Positions 8,677-17,190 are shown, numbered from the stretch's first letter. The stretch is 61,733 nt of DNA from Bacillota bacterium (GCA_017634575.1 JAGBND010000088.1:1-61733); one strand, 5' to 3'. The notes: generated from the sequence alone by a model not told the origin. Translations and numbers: made by a program.

Positions 8677-9321
8677 ATGAAATACGTTTTCTTAACGATC
8701 TTTTCGCTTTCTGCTGCCATCCATCTCTATGCCTCTCATAAGAACAACAAAAAGATCCGAAATATCACCAAGCCTTTCCTTTTGCTCGCACTGCTGGGCT
8801 TTTATCTGCTCGCCACAGAAAAAGTCCAGATCCTGATTGTCCTCGCGCTGATCTTCAGCTGGCTAGGCGACGTCCTGCTGATTCCGCATGGCGTCAAGTG
8901 GTTCACGGCTGGCGGGATCGCGTTCATGATCAGTCATTTTTTCTTTATTCTCGGATATCGCACCGACGTCGTCTTTGCCAGGGTGCCTGTCTGGCTGATC
9001 GTACTGCTCGGCGCTATCTTTGTCTGCCTCGTCAGCGTGATCTTTTCCAGGCTCCGGAAGCATCTGCCGAAGGCGCTTTTCTACCCGATGTTCCTGTATC
9101 TGCTGATCAACGGGACAATGAACTGTTTTGCCCTTTTCAGACTGTGCAGCCTTCAGAACCTGGCCGGAGCGGTCACAGGCATCGGCGCCGCGCTGTTTTT
9201 CGTTTCGGATTCATGTCTGTTCTTTGTCCGTTTTAACAAGGAGAGCCGCATGAAGAGTCATTTCTGGGTCATGCTGACCTACTGCCTCGGCGAGTTTCTG
9301 ATCGTTCTGGGACTGGTCTAG
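8677..9321 (+). CDS. YhhN/TMEM86-like membrane protein
   Basis: A 214-residue integral membrane protein with about seven to eight hydrophobic helices, matching the YhhN family, whose animal member TMEM86 is a lysoplasmalogenase. The family pattern is visible in FSWLGDVLLI and GAALFFVSDSCLFF. A role in lysophospholipid or plasmalogen breakdown would fit an anaerobic clostridium, but this is inference. The ATG at 8677 follows GAGGAG at 7 bp; the upstream open extension is not hydrophobic and has no ribosome site. A lipid kinase gene follows 80 bp downstream. Confidence 0.8.
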   Translation: MKYVFLTIFSLSAAIHLYASHKNNKKIRNITKPFLLLALLGFYLLATEKVQILIVLALIFSWLGDVLLIPHGVKWFTAGGIAFMISHFFFILGYRTDVVFARVPVWLIVLLGAIFVCLVSVIFSRLRKHLPKALFYPMFLYLLINGTMNCFALFRLCSLQNLAGAVTGIGAALFFVSDSCLFFVRFNKESRMKSHFWVMLTYCLGEFLIVLGLV

Positions 9322-9401
9322 CGCGCCTCTTCCATCATGGCTATTCGGAAAAGACCAACGATGCACATCAACATTGATTAACTACAGGAGGAGTATTTGC
9401 C

Positions 9402-10220
9402 ATGAAACACTATCTATACAACTCTTTAGCAAACAACGGGATCCGGCCGAAGCTGCCGGACGACGTCAAGCCTGTCGATGCGCGCGGCATAGACTATGCC
9501 GCGTTCCTGGAAACGCTGCCGCCGGAGGATGAAGTGGTGCTCATCGGCGGTGACGGTACGCTGAACTATTTTGTCAATGCGATCGATCCGGATCAGCTCC
9601 GTCATAACATCTACCTGCTTGGCAGCGGCACCGGCAACGATTTCTTCACAGATATCGGAAAGAAGGCCGGCGATGAGGTGCTAATCAATCCATATATCCG
9701 AAATCTCCCGACGGTGCGCGTGAAGGGGATAGAAAAACGCTTCCTCAACAACATGGGCTTCGGGATCGACGGTTACTGCTGCGAAGTGGCGGATCAGATC
9801 AAAGAAAAGACGCCCGGCAAGAAGATCAACTATCCCGGAATCGCCATTAAAGGGCTTCTGTTCCATTTCAAGCCATGTCACGCCGAGATCACCATCGACG
9901 GCCAGAAGCAGGAATTTGATCATGTATGGATCGCCCCGACCATGAAGGGCCGCTACTACGGAGGCGGAATGAACATGGCGCCCGACCAGGACCGCTCGCA
10001 GAACAGGGTGAGCGTTGTCGTGTATCACTGCCGTTCCAAGCTGAAAGCCCTGATCGTCTTTCCCTCCATCTTCAAGGGCGAACATGTAAAGCGGACGGAT
10101 ATGGTCAGCATCTTCACAGGACGCGAGATCCATGTGCGTTTTTCCCGTCCCTGCGCCGCCCAGATCGATGGCGAAACGGTGCTGGGCGTCACAGAGTATT
10201 CCGTAAGCCAGAAAGAATAA
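9402..10220 (+). CDS. Diacylglycerol/lipid kinase family protein
   Basis: A 272-residue cytosolic lipid kinase of the DagK/YegS type. The nucleotide-binding motif GGDGTLNYFVNAI is at about residues 49-61, followed by LLGSGTGNDFF and a C-terminal beta-sandwich with CAAQIDGETV. It would phosphorylate a membrane lipid such as diacylglycerol. The N-terminus is a little short compared with other members. The ATG follows CAGGAGGAG. The gene is the last of a rightward series and ends at a strong terminator. Confidence 0.85.
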   Translation: MKHYLYNSLANNGIRPKLPDDVKPVDARGIDYAAFLETLPPEDEVVLIGGDGTLNYFVNAIDPDQLRHNIYLLGSGTGNDFFTDIGKKAGDEVLINPYIRNLPTVRVKGIEKRFLNNMGFGIDGYCCEVADQIKEKTPGKKINYPGIAIKGLLFHFKPCHAEITIDGQKQEFDHVWIAPTMKGRYYGGGMNMAPDQDRSQNRVSVVVYHCRSKLKALIVFPSIFKGEHVKRTDMVSIFTGREIHVRFSRPCAAQIDGETVLGVTEYSVSQKE

Positions 10221-10283
10221 ATCCCTGTCCGTTTTCCCCCTTCCGGCAGATCCCGGTCCGGCTCGGCAACGAATGTGCGTACC

Positions 10284-10322
10284 AAAAAAGCTCCGATCAG
10301 AAATTCTGATTGGAGCTTTTTT
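10284..10322. terminator. Bidirectional intrinsic terminator
   Basis: AAAAAGCTCCGATCAGA pairs with TCTGATTGGAGCTTTTT in a near-perfect stem with A and T runs on both sides. It separates the convergent lipid kinase and GNAT genes. Confidence 0.88.
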
Positions 10323-10328
10323 CAGGCA

Positions 10329-10376
10329 ATTTGGGGACGGGGAAGGGAATTTGGGGGACGGTTCTCAAAATTCCCT
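10329..10376 (-). repeat. Variant copy of the dispersed repeat, with an internal duplication
   Basis: On the minus strand the core AGAACCGTCCCC (complement of 10354-10365) is flanked by AATTTTG-type arms, and a second CCGTCCCCAAATTG follows 20 bp later. It overlaps the stop codon of the GNAT gene. Confidence 0.55.
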
Positions 10377-10860
10377 ATTTCAGATGAATCCAGTACCGCT
10401 CGATCCGGCTCCGGCTTTCGGGCTCATAAACGACGCCTTCAAATTCACCGCCGTTTGCCAGGATTGTCTTTTGGCTGGCTTCATTTCCCGCCAGGCAGGT
10501 GATCAGAACATCCCGGATATCCAATGTCCTGCACGTCTGTAGAGCAAGGGACAGCATCTGCGTCGCATAGCCCTTGCGTCTTTCCGATGGCAGCACACAG
10601 TATCCGATGTGCCCGCCATACTGACTGAGATATTCATTCAGCCGGTGGCGAATCTGAATCAGCCCGACGATCTTCCTATCCTCTTCCCTGACGAAAATGA
10701 ACTCTGATTCCAGCTCGTCCAGTTGATTCAGCCAGTCCCGGGTATTCTCAAACTTCCGCAAGGAGGCGCCGCCATCCATGGACTCCCCGCTTTTCAGATA
10801 TTCCCGGCGGAAAGCCTGAATCTCCCGGTCGAATTCCATTGTCGGTGTTAGCAGCTTCAT
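10375..10860 (-). CDS. GNAT family N-acetyltransferase
   Basis: A 161-residue acetyl-CoA-dependent acetyltransferase. The acetyl-CoA-binding motif A is GYCVLPSERRKGYATQML (about residues 87-104) and motif B is the region NEASQKTILANGGEFEG. It resembles ribosomal-protein or small-molecule acetyltransferases; the substrate is not predictable. The start follows GGAGGTGATTTC. Its last codons run into a variant dispersed repeat, and another copy lies between it and the upstream fusion gene, with no obvious promoter between the two. Confidence 0.85.
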   Translation of the reverse strand: MKLLTPTMEFDREIQAFRREYLKSGESMDGGASLRKFENTRDWLNQLDELESEFIFVREEDRKIVGLIQIRHRLNEYLSQYGGHIGYCVLPSERRKGYATQMLSLALQTCRTLDIRDVLITCLAGNEASQKTILANGGEFEGVVYEPESRSRIERYWIHLK

Positions 10861-10890
10861 GAAATCACCTCCTGTTTTCCGGATTTAGTG

Positions 10891-10915
10891 AACACAGAGA
10901 ACCGTCCCCTGTGTT
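10891..10915 (+). repeat. Dispersed palindromic repeat, full copy
   Basis: A 25-bp imperfect palindrome: AACACAG at one end, CTGTGTT at the other, core AGAACCGTCCCC in between. On the minus strand its first two bases form part of the TAA stop codon of the 837-residue fusion gene, so the repeat begins exactly at the end of that gene. Confidence 0.8.
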
Positions 10916-13427
10916 AGATCTGCTGCGTACTCTTCGCAGTGTCGATGCCTGCGGCGTTCTCCAGGCCAAGCTCAGCGGTATACTGCTCCCGCATCTTGTA
11001 TTTCAGGATCTTGCCGGCAGCATTCATGGGGAACGCATCCACAAACCTGATGTAGCGCGGCACCTTATGACGGGCAAGAGATGCCTTGATGTATTTCAGC
11101 ATCTCCTCCTCGGTGCAGGTCTGGCCCTCCTTCAGGATAATGCAGGCCAGCGCCTCTTCGCCGTATTTCTTGTCGGGAACGCCGATGACCTGAACATCCT
11201 GCACGGCCGGATGGGTATAGATAAACTCCTCGATCTCCTTGGGATACACATTCTCGCCGCCGCGGATGATCATATCCTTCAGACGGCCGGTAATTCTGTA
11301 ATAACCGTTCTCGCGGCAGGCCAGGTCTCCGGAATGGAGCCATCCGTCCTTGTCCACCGTGGCGGCCGTGGCTTCGGGCATTTTGTAATAGCCCTTCATG
11401 GTATTGTAGCCGCGGGAGCAGAACTCGCCGTTCACACCGTCCGGAACCTCTTCCCCGGTCTCCGGATCGATAATCTTGCATTCCACATTCGGGAAATCCG
11501 ATCCGACCGTTTCGGTGCGTAGATACAGATCCTCCGTCCATTCACCCATGGTGCTGCCGGGCGAAGACTCGGTCTGGCCGTACACACTGACAATACCGGT
11601 CATATGCATTTCATCTTCCCTCGCCGCGCGGCGCATCAGCTCCGGCGGGCAGCCGGATCCGGCCATAATACCGGTGCGCATATGGGAGAAGTCTGTTTTG
11701 CGGTAGTCCTCGTGGTTGAACATGGCGATAAACATGGTAGGCACGCCGTTGAAGCAGGTAATTTTCTCCTGCCGGATACAGGCCAGGGAGTTTTTCGCGG
11801 AGAAATAAGGCATCGGGCACAGGGTGGCGCCATGGGTCATGGAGGAAGTCATGGACAGCACCATGCCAAAGCAATGGAACATGGGCACCTGGATCATCAT
11901 CCGATCCGCCGTGGACAGCTCCATGCGGTCGCCGATACATTTACCGTTATTCACCACGTTGTAGTGGGTCAGCATAACCCCCTTCGGGAAGCCGGTGGTT
12001 CCGGAGGTATACTGCATGTTGCAGACATCGTCCGCCCTGACCTGGGCGGCCATCCGGTACACCTCTTCCCTGGGCACCAGCGGCGCACGGTCCATGGCCT
12101 CATCCATGGTCAGACAGCCTTTCATCCGGAAACCAACCGTGATGACATTGCGAAGGAAGGGCAGCTTCTTGGACCGAAGCGGCTCACCCGGCTTGGTGGA
12201 TGCCATCTCCGGGCACAGGGTTTCCATAATCTGCTTATAATTGGAATCCAGACAGGACTCGATCATGACCAGGGTATGGGTATCCGACTGACGCAGCAGA
12301 TACTCCGCCTCATGAATTTTGTAGCCTGTATTCACGGTTACCAGTACCGCGCCGATTTTGGTGGCGGCCCAGAAGGTGATATACCAGGCAGGCACGTTGG
12401 TTGCCCAGATGGCTACCTTGGAGCCCCGCTTAACGCCCAGGGAAATCAAGGCCCGGGCAAAATCATCCACATCGTCCCTGAATTCGCTGTAGGTACGGGT
12501 ATAATCCAGCGTCGTATATTTGAAGGCATATTGGTCGGGGAATTCCTCCACCATACGGTCCAGTACCTGGGGGAAGGTCTCGTTGATCAGCTCATATTTT
12601 TTCCAGACATACTGGCCGGTATGGGCGGTATTGTCGTACAGGGTTTTCTTTTTGCCCCGGGTGTTTTCGAACCGGCTCATATAGTTCACAAAATGAGGGA
12701 AAATAATCTCCGGATCGTCCACCTCTTCCAGGTAGCCCGGTTTCCACTCCAGGGAGATAAAGCCATCGTAGTCGATGGAATACAGCGCGCGCATCATATC
12801 GGCGACGGGCAGGGTGCCTTCGCCGATCAGCTCGTAGCTGCCGTCCTCCAGGGAGTCCCGCAGATGAACATGGCAGACATAGGCGCCAAGATTTTTGATG
12901 GTGGTATCTGCGCTCTCGCCAAAATCGCGGTAAGGATGATGCATGTCCCACAGCACTGCCAGCTCGTCGTAGGCATATTCATCCATCAGGCGGCGCAGCC
13001 TGGAGGTATCGGCGTAGATGCCGCTGGTTTTAATCAGAATCGTCACCTTTAAGGCGATGGCCGACTGCAGCAGGGCATCGATGGAAGCGCGGACCACGTC
13101 TTCATGATCCGAGAGGGCAACCACACTGACATAGGGCACGGACGCATCGTGGGCCAGCTGCAGCATGCTGCGGATTTCCTCCACAGTGCCCTCCTCCGAC
13201 AGATCCAGCGACGTGTCAAAGCAAGGAATGGAAAGCCCTTTTGAACGGAGATTCCGGATGGTGCCGGCCACCGCATATTTGTGGAAGGGGCCGCCCCGGC
13301 CGATCAGAGCCTCTTCTTTTTGAATATTATAAAGCTCGATACCGGCAAATTTCATGGTGACAGCTGTATCGATATTTTCATCCCAGCTGAAATTCTGCCA
13401 GCCGCGCGTCGAAAAAGATAATTTCAT
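10914..13427 (-). CDS. Fusion of TIM-barrel sugar isomerase-like domain and AMP-forming acyl-CoA synthetase
   Basis: An 837-residue two-domain protein. Residues 1-260 are a xylose-isomerase-like TIM barrel (AP-endonuclease-2 family) with likely metal ligands in AVLWDMHHPY (about 157-166), HVHLRD (186-191) and SLEWKP (225-230). Residues about 275-820 are a complete adenylate-forming acyl-CoA synthetase: YTSGTTGFPKG (473-483), YGQTE (616-620), HSGD, GRLKDMIIRGGENVYP and the catalytic lysine in NAAGKILK (near 805). Both halves look intact and no stop or frame change separates them. The linker contains RGKKKTLYDNTAHTGQYVWKK. Such a fusion is unusual to me and suggests activation of a sugar-derived or hydroxy acid, which is inference. 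The start follows GAGGAG. Confidence 0.88.
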   Translation of the reverse strand: MKLSFSTRGWQNFSWDENIDTAVTMKFAGIELYNIQKEEALIGRGGPFHKYAVAGTIRNLRSKGLSIPCFDTSLDLSEEGTVEEIRSMLQLAHDASVPYVSVVALSDHEDVVRASIDALLQSAIALKVTILIKTSGIYADTSRLRRLMDEYAYDELAVLWDMHHPYRDFGESADTTIKNLGAYVCHVHLRDSLEDGSYELIGEGTLPVADMMRALYSIDYDGFISLEWKPGYLEEVDDPEIIFPHFVNYMSRFENTRGKKKTLYDNTAHTGQYVWKKYELINETFPQVLDRMVEEFPDQYAFKYTTLDYTRTYSEFRDDVDDFARALISLGVKRGSKVAIWATNVPAWYITFWAATKIGAVLVTVNTGYKIHEAEYLLRQSDTHTLVMIESCLDSNYKQIMETLCPEMASTKPGEPLRSKKLPFLRNVITVGFRMKGCLTMDEAMDRAPLVPREEVYRMAAQVRADDVCNMQYTSGTTGFPKGVMLTHYNVVNNGKCIGDRMELSTADRMMIQVPMFHCFGMVLSMTSSMTHGATLCPMPYFSAKNSLACIRQEKITCFNGVPTMFIAMFNHEDYRKTDFSHMRTGIMAGSGCPPELMRRAAREDEMHMTGIVSVYGQTESSPGSTMGEWTEDLYLRTETVGSDFPNVECKIIDPETGEEVPDGVNGEFCSRGYNTMKGYYKMPEATAATVDKDGWLHSGDLACRENGYYRITGRLKDMIIRGGENVYPKEIEEFIYTHPAVQDVQVIGVPDKKYGEEALACIILKEGQTCTEEEMLKYIKASLARHKVPRYIRFVDAFPMNAAGKILKYKMREQYTAELGLENAAGIDTAKSTQQI

Positions 13428-13450
13428 AGTCTATCTCCTCAAGAATAAAC

Positions 13451-13518
13451 GCCTCTGTTGAACAATCGGTACACTTCGGAGTTTTGACTTTAGTCAAAAC
13501 TCACACAGAGGCTCTGTA
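13451..13518 (-). other. Intergenic inverted repeats between the LeuA-like and fusion genes
   Basis: GAGTTTTGACT and AGTCAAAACTC form an 11-bp stem with a 2-base loop (13480-13502), enclosed by GCCTCTGT/ACAGAGGC (13451-13458 and 13505-13512). There is no T run, so it is not a classic terminator. It could be an operator, an mRNA-processing site or a repeat remnant. Confidence 0.45.
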
Positions 13519-13537
13519 ATTTGAATCCTTATATTTT

Positions 13538-14950
13538 TCAAGCCTCTGTTTCATAAACTATCTTATTCACTGCATTCAGATAAGCATGGATGCTGGCGCC
13601 CACGATATCCGTGGAAATGCCCTGTCCGGAGTACAGCTTGCCTGCGGAACGCAGCTTCACGACCGCTTCACCCATGGCCTCCCGGCCCTCGGTCACGGCC
13701 TGAATCTGGAAATCATCCAGCTCGTAATGATAGCCGATAATCTCGTCGATGGTATGGAAGGCGGCGTCAATCGGTCCGTCTCCCATGGAAATGCCGCTGA
13801 GGGTTTCGCCGTTTTTCATCAGCTTCATCTGGGCGGAGGCGCCGATGGTGTTGCCGGTATTGATGACGTAGGTATCCAGGATGTACGTAGGAGGCACCTG
13901 CATGGCCGCCGAAGCTACGATCGCATCCAGCTCCTTCATGGAGACCTTTTCTTTATGCGCCGCGATCCGTGTAAAGGCATCAAAAACCTGGCCTTCATCT
14001 TCTTCGGACAGGTCGTAGCCCAATTCCGCTACCGCCTTCAAAACAGCTTCTTCCGTATCGTGAGCGGTCAGAAATACATCCTCATCGCCTTCCGCAGCTG
14101 CCTTTTGTCCGGAGGCAGCATTTCCGGTGCGGCACAGGCGCTCAATCTGCCCGACCATCCGGTGAAGCTGCGCATAATGGATCCCTGTTTCAGCGCCAAT
14201 GCTTTCGCCGCGGGTCGCAATGAGGAAAGCGACATGCTCCAGATTGATGGAGTTCAGATCGTAGGCGGCAGCTTTGATTTCTGTAACGCCGGCACTGGTG
14301 ATGGCAGCCACCGCATTCGCATCTGCCATGGAGAGCTTATTGCTGCAGTCCACGCCCAGTCTGACTCTTTCAAGCGAAGGCACATTTTGTCTGACTTCAT
14401 TAATAAAGCCTGCAAACTCTCCCGGGAGCATATCCCCGGCGTTATCCACCAGCGTGATCAGGGACGCACCGCTTTTTACCGCTGCTTCCAGTGCTTCTTT
14501 GAGGAAGGACATGTCTGCGCGGGTTGCATCCACAGCGACAAATCCCACATCCTGACACTGAGCCGAAGCTTTGGAAACCGTGTCCTCGATCGCCGCCAGA
14601 AGCGCTGCCGGCTTTTTGCCTGCCAGATATTCCATCTGCACGGCGCTGACCGGTGCTTCCACCACCAGACGGGGATGAACCGCTTCCTGCAAGGCTTTCA
14701 CTGCGATATCAACGTTAGCCGGTTCGAGGCCGACGGGAACGGCCACGATGCTTTCCTTCACCGCAGAAGAAATGGATTTGATCAGCAAAGAATCAATCCG
14801 GTTCTCAGATATCGGGGTTGTCAGAATTGCATCCACACCCAGCTTGTCCAAAAGCTTGGCAAGCTCAATTTTTTCCCGGAAATTCAGGGAAAAATCGGCA
14901 CGGCGTGTGTTCTGGTTCATTGTCACATCTGTCATGGTGATCTGGTTCAT
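13538..14950 (-). CDS. LeuA-like protein with isopropylmalate synthase regulatory domain, catalytic motifs missing
   Basis: A 470-residue protein. The C-terminal 120 residues match the LeuA allosteric/dimerisation domain (GISMGDGPIDAAFHTIDEII, then GQGISTDIVGASIHAYLNAVN). The N-terminal part keeps the HMGL-like barrel pattern (FREKIELAKLLDKLGVDAI) but I see neither the RDGEQ motif nor the metal-binding HxH/CHND motif of real isopropylmalate or citramalate synthases; the equivalent places read NTRRADFSLNF and GVDCSNKLSMADANAVA. It is probably not a standard synthase and may be a regulatory or scaffold paralogue. An upstream in-frame TTG overlaps the GGAGG site, so the ATG at 14950 is the start. 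It is controlled by the T-box upstream. Confidence 0.85.
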   Translation of the reverse strand: MNQITMTDVTMNQNTRRADFSLNFREKIELAKLLDKLGVDAILTTPISENRIDSLLIKSISSAVKESIVAVPVGLEPANVDIAVKALQEAVHPRLVVEAPVSAVQMEYLAGKKPAALLAAIEDTVSKASAQCQDVGFVAVDATRADMSFLKEALEAAVKSGASLITLVDNAGDMLPGEFAGFINEVRQNVPSLERVRLGVDCSNKLSMADANAVAAITSAGVTEIKAAAYDLNSINLEHVAFLIATRGESIGAETGIHYAQLHRMVGQIERLCRTGNAASGQKAAAEGDEDVFLTAHDTEEAVLKAVAELGYDLSEEDEGQVFDAFTRIAAHKEKVSMKELDAIVASAAMQVPPTYILDTYVINTGNTIGASAQMKLMKNGETLSGISMGDGPIDAAFHTIDEIIGYHYELDDFQIQAVTEGREAMGEAVVKLRSAGKLYSGQGISTDIVGASIHAYLNAVNKIVYETEA

Positions 14951-15046
14951 GTTTTTTATTTCCTCCAAAGAGTTTTCAGGCCGGATCCGAATTCCTGCCT
15001 GCTCATATCGAATTGGGTAAAGCTGCCTCGGATTGTCCCGCAGCGG

Positions 15047-15376
15047 ATAAAATAATAAATCCCTGAGGCTATTGACAGCCTCAGGGACGAAATTTCCGCG
15101 GTACCACCCTAATTCCTTCTTTTCCTAAGTCTGCCGGCATCAGGTCCGGCCATCTTAAGGATTGGAAGACAACTTTTCTCGGACTCCAACAAGTCCATGG
15201 CCTGTATCGGGGCCTACCGGGCTCACCTACTAACCGGTTTCAGATAAACTGATCGGCGTTGGGAAAACCTGCTCCGGAACCAGAATGCCTTGTGTTAAAA
15301 CCTGCTGCCTCGCACCACCCGGCAGCTCTCTGAAAGCCCTTTAACACTGCAAATTTCCTTCATCGCATTAAATTGT
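15047..15376 (-). promoter_or_regulatory. T-box leader (tRNA-sensing riboswitch) upstream of the LeuA-like gene
   Basis: The minus strand carries the T-box antiterminator sequence AGGGTGGTACCGCG (complement of 15097-15110), followed by a terminator whose 10-bp arms are CCCTGAGGCT and AGCCTCAGGG (complement of 15061-15086) and a T-rich tail. Upstream lies Stem I with AGAGAG and a distal GGTG-containing loop between GCTGCC/GGCAGC arms, and GTGTTAAA/TTTAACAC pair lower down. The leader would let transcription continue when the cognate tRNA is uncharged. The specifier triplet is uncertain: ATT (Ile) or CTG (Leu) in GGCATTCTGG are candidates, and both would fit branched-chain amino acid control. 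Confidence 0.92.
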
Positions 15377-15387
15377 TGCACCTCGTT

Positions 15388-15416
15388 ATTAAACCATGTT
15401 TTGAAACCAAAGTCAA
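15388..15416 (-). promoter_or_regulatory. Promoter of the T-box transcript
   Basis: On the minus strand TTGACT (15411-15416) and TTTAAT (15388-15393) are spaced by 17 bp, just upstream of Stem I. The 130 bp between this promoter and the MATE gene hold no credible gene. Confidence 0.6.
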
Positions 15417-15544
15417 CTATTATTTTTTGACGGAAAGCATGCGCCTTTTTTTCAGGCTTTTTAGCAAAATTGCTCTTTGCCATATTGCTCTCTTTGAAGC
15501 TTGCCAGGATGAATGCAGGAGACGGCGCTGTACTTAGTTTCTCA

Positions 15545-16984
15545 TTACCCTACCCGATGATATTTCACGGAATGCTTTTCCGGATCCTTCGCCCACCACA
15601 AAAGCCAGCATAAGGATGGAAGAATGCCCAGCACCCAGCCTAAAGGCGCCGCCAGCCAGATGCCCCGCGTCCCGATAATGGGAGAAAGAAGCAGGGTGCA
15701 GCCGATTTTGCTGATCAATTCAAAGAGGCCGGAAAGCAAAGTGATGTTCACCACTCCGATACCGCGAAGGGTGCTGGTCAGGGTATAGATGATGCCCAGA
15801 GCGATGTACAAAATGGCTTCCATGCGGATCATGTCCGTGGCCTGCGCCAGGGCCTCACTGCCGCTGTCCGACAAAAAGAGCGATGCCAGCGGTCCGGCGA
15901 AGGCCAGAACAACAACCGATGAAAGGATTGCCAATCCGGCGACCATGGGAATTCCCTTTTTCAGGCCTTCTTTGATGCGATCATATCGGCGCGCACCGAA
16001 GTTCTGTCCGGTATAGACAGAGAAAGCGAAGGCCAACCTCGAGAAGGCCACAGCCGCCAGCGCCTCCACCCGGCTTCCGATGGCATAGGCCGCCACGGTA
16101 TCCTTGCCGAAAGAGTTAATGACAGCCGTGATCACGAACATGCCCATGGTAAGCACCGATTCCTGGATCATCATAGGAAGCGCGAAATGAACCAGATCCC
16201 GGATCATGGTAAGATCCACTTGCCAATCTCCTGCCTGGGGACGCAGCCTGGGATACCGCTTCAGCATATAAACCGTGCAGATCAGTGCGGAAACGGCCTG
16301 CGAGATGACCGTTGCCCAGCCTACGCCGGCCACGCCCTGTTTCAGAGCCAGCACGAATACCAGATCCAGCACCACGTTCAGGACCGAGCTGAAAATCAAA
16401 AAGTACAACGGGGTTTTGCTGTCCCCGATTCCGCGAAGAAGAGCCGCGCTGCCCTGATACCAAAGGGAAAAGATGGTCAGCCCGCATACAATGTGAAGAT
16501 ACAGCACCGACAGGTCAATAATCGAGGGATCGCATCCTAAAAAACGCATAAACGGTCTGGCGCCGAAGAAAGAAACAAGGCCAAGAATGACACCCACTGC
16601 CGTTACCATATAGACGGAGTGGGTCATGGCCTGCCTGATTCTCTTCGACAATCCCGCTCCCTCCGCCTGGGATGCAATAATGGTAATGGCATTGGTGAAA
16701 GAATTGCCCAATACGTTGATCAGCAGCGTACTGGTGCTGGTGGCTCCGATGGCCGCCAGCGCATCCTCGCTGACAAACCGGCCAACCACGATCGTATCGA
16801 CCGTATTGTATAAAAGCTGGAAAACACCACCTAAAATCATAGGGATGGCAAATAAGATCAGCAGCTTCTGCGGCTGTCCATGGGTCATATCCATGGTTTG
16901 GGCCGATGACGCCCCGCCTGAGGCGACGCGATTTTCTTGATTGGCTTGTCTACCCTGTGTTTCTTGTCTACCCGAATCGTTCAT
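15545..16984 (-). CDS. MATE family multidrug/sodium antiporter
   Basis: A 479-residue inner-membrane exporter of the NorM/DinF class with about 12 hydrophobic helices in two similar halves, expected to expel drugs or metabolites in exchange for Na+ or H+. Family patterns include YNTVDTIVVGRFV in helix 2, LRGIGDSKTPLYF in the first half and the matching LRGIGVVNITLLSG in the second half. The open frame extends upstream, but the ATG at 16984 is the most likely start; the extra N-terminal 40 residues before the first helix are polar. The gene is monocistronic, with a promoter about 70 bp upstream. Confidence 0.9.
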   Translation of the reverse strand: MNDSGRQETQGRQANQENRVASGGASSAQTMDMTHGQPQKLLILFAIPMILGGVFQLLYNTVDTIVVGRFVSEDALAAIGATSTSTLLINVLGNSFTNAITIIASQAEGAGLSKRIRQAMTHSVYMVTAVGVILGLVSFFGARPFMRFLGCDPSIIDLSVLYLHIVCGLTIFSLWYQGSAALLRGIGDSKTPLYFLIFSSVLNVVLDLVFVLALKQGVAGVGWATVISQAVSALICTVYMLKRYPRLRPQAGDWQVDLTMIRDLVHFALPMMIQESVLTMGMFVITAVINSFGKDTVAAYAIGSRVEALAAVAFSRLAFAFSVYTGQNFGARRYDRIKEGLKKGIPMVAGLAILSSVVVLAFAGPLASLFLSDSGSEALAQATDMIRMEAILYIALGIIYTLTSTLRGIGVVNITLLSGLFELISKIGCTLLLSPIIGTRGIWLAAPLGWVLGILPSLCWLLWWAKDPEKHSVKYHRVG

Positions 16985-17051
16985 GATCTTTTTTACACTT
17001 TCTAACTCGCATATGGTCCCTATGCATACCCTTTGAATCAAAAACGATACT

Positions 17052-17080
17052 ATCTTACCCGATTCTTTTGCCTCAGGCAA
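17052..17080 (-). promoter_or_regulatory. Promoter of the MATE gene
   Basis: On the minus strand TTGCCT (17075-17080) and TAAGAT (17052-17057) are spaced by 17 bp. The -35 lies in the small inverted repeat TTGCC/GGCAA. Confidence 0.5.
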
Positions 17081-17108
17081 GGTTTTTTTATCTGTTTGTT
17101 TTATGGGT

Positions 17109-17190
17109 GATGCCAAATGGCCGTTTTTATGATTTTTGGCATCACGCCGGCCCTCTTTTCATTGATTCTTTTTTTCCACAGGGGTACAAT
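17109..17190 (+). promoter_or_regulatory. Inverted repeat and promoter of the radical SAM gene
   Basis: TTGATT (17162-17167) and TACAAT (17185-17190) are spaced by 17 bp. Upstream is the inverted repeat GATGCCAAA (17109-17117) and TTTGGCATC (17135-17143), positioned between the divergent MATE and radical SAM promoters, a plausible regulator-binding site. Confidence 0.5.

Noticed and set aside
15295-15483. Short minus-strand frame of 62 codons
   Set aside because: It lies over the promoter and Stem I of the T-box leader, so the sequence is explained by RNA structure.
16205-16260. GGGGACGC in the MATE gene as another repeat copy
   Set aside because: Only seven bases of the core match and no arm is present.
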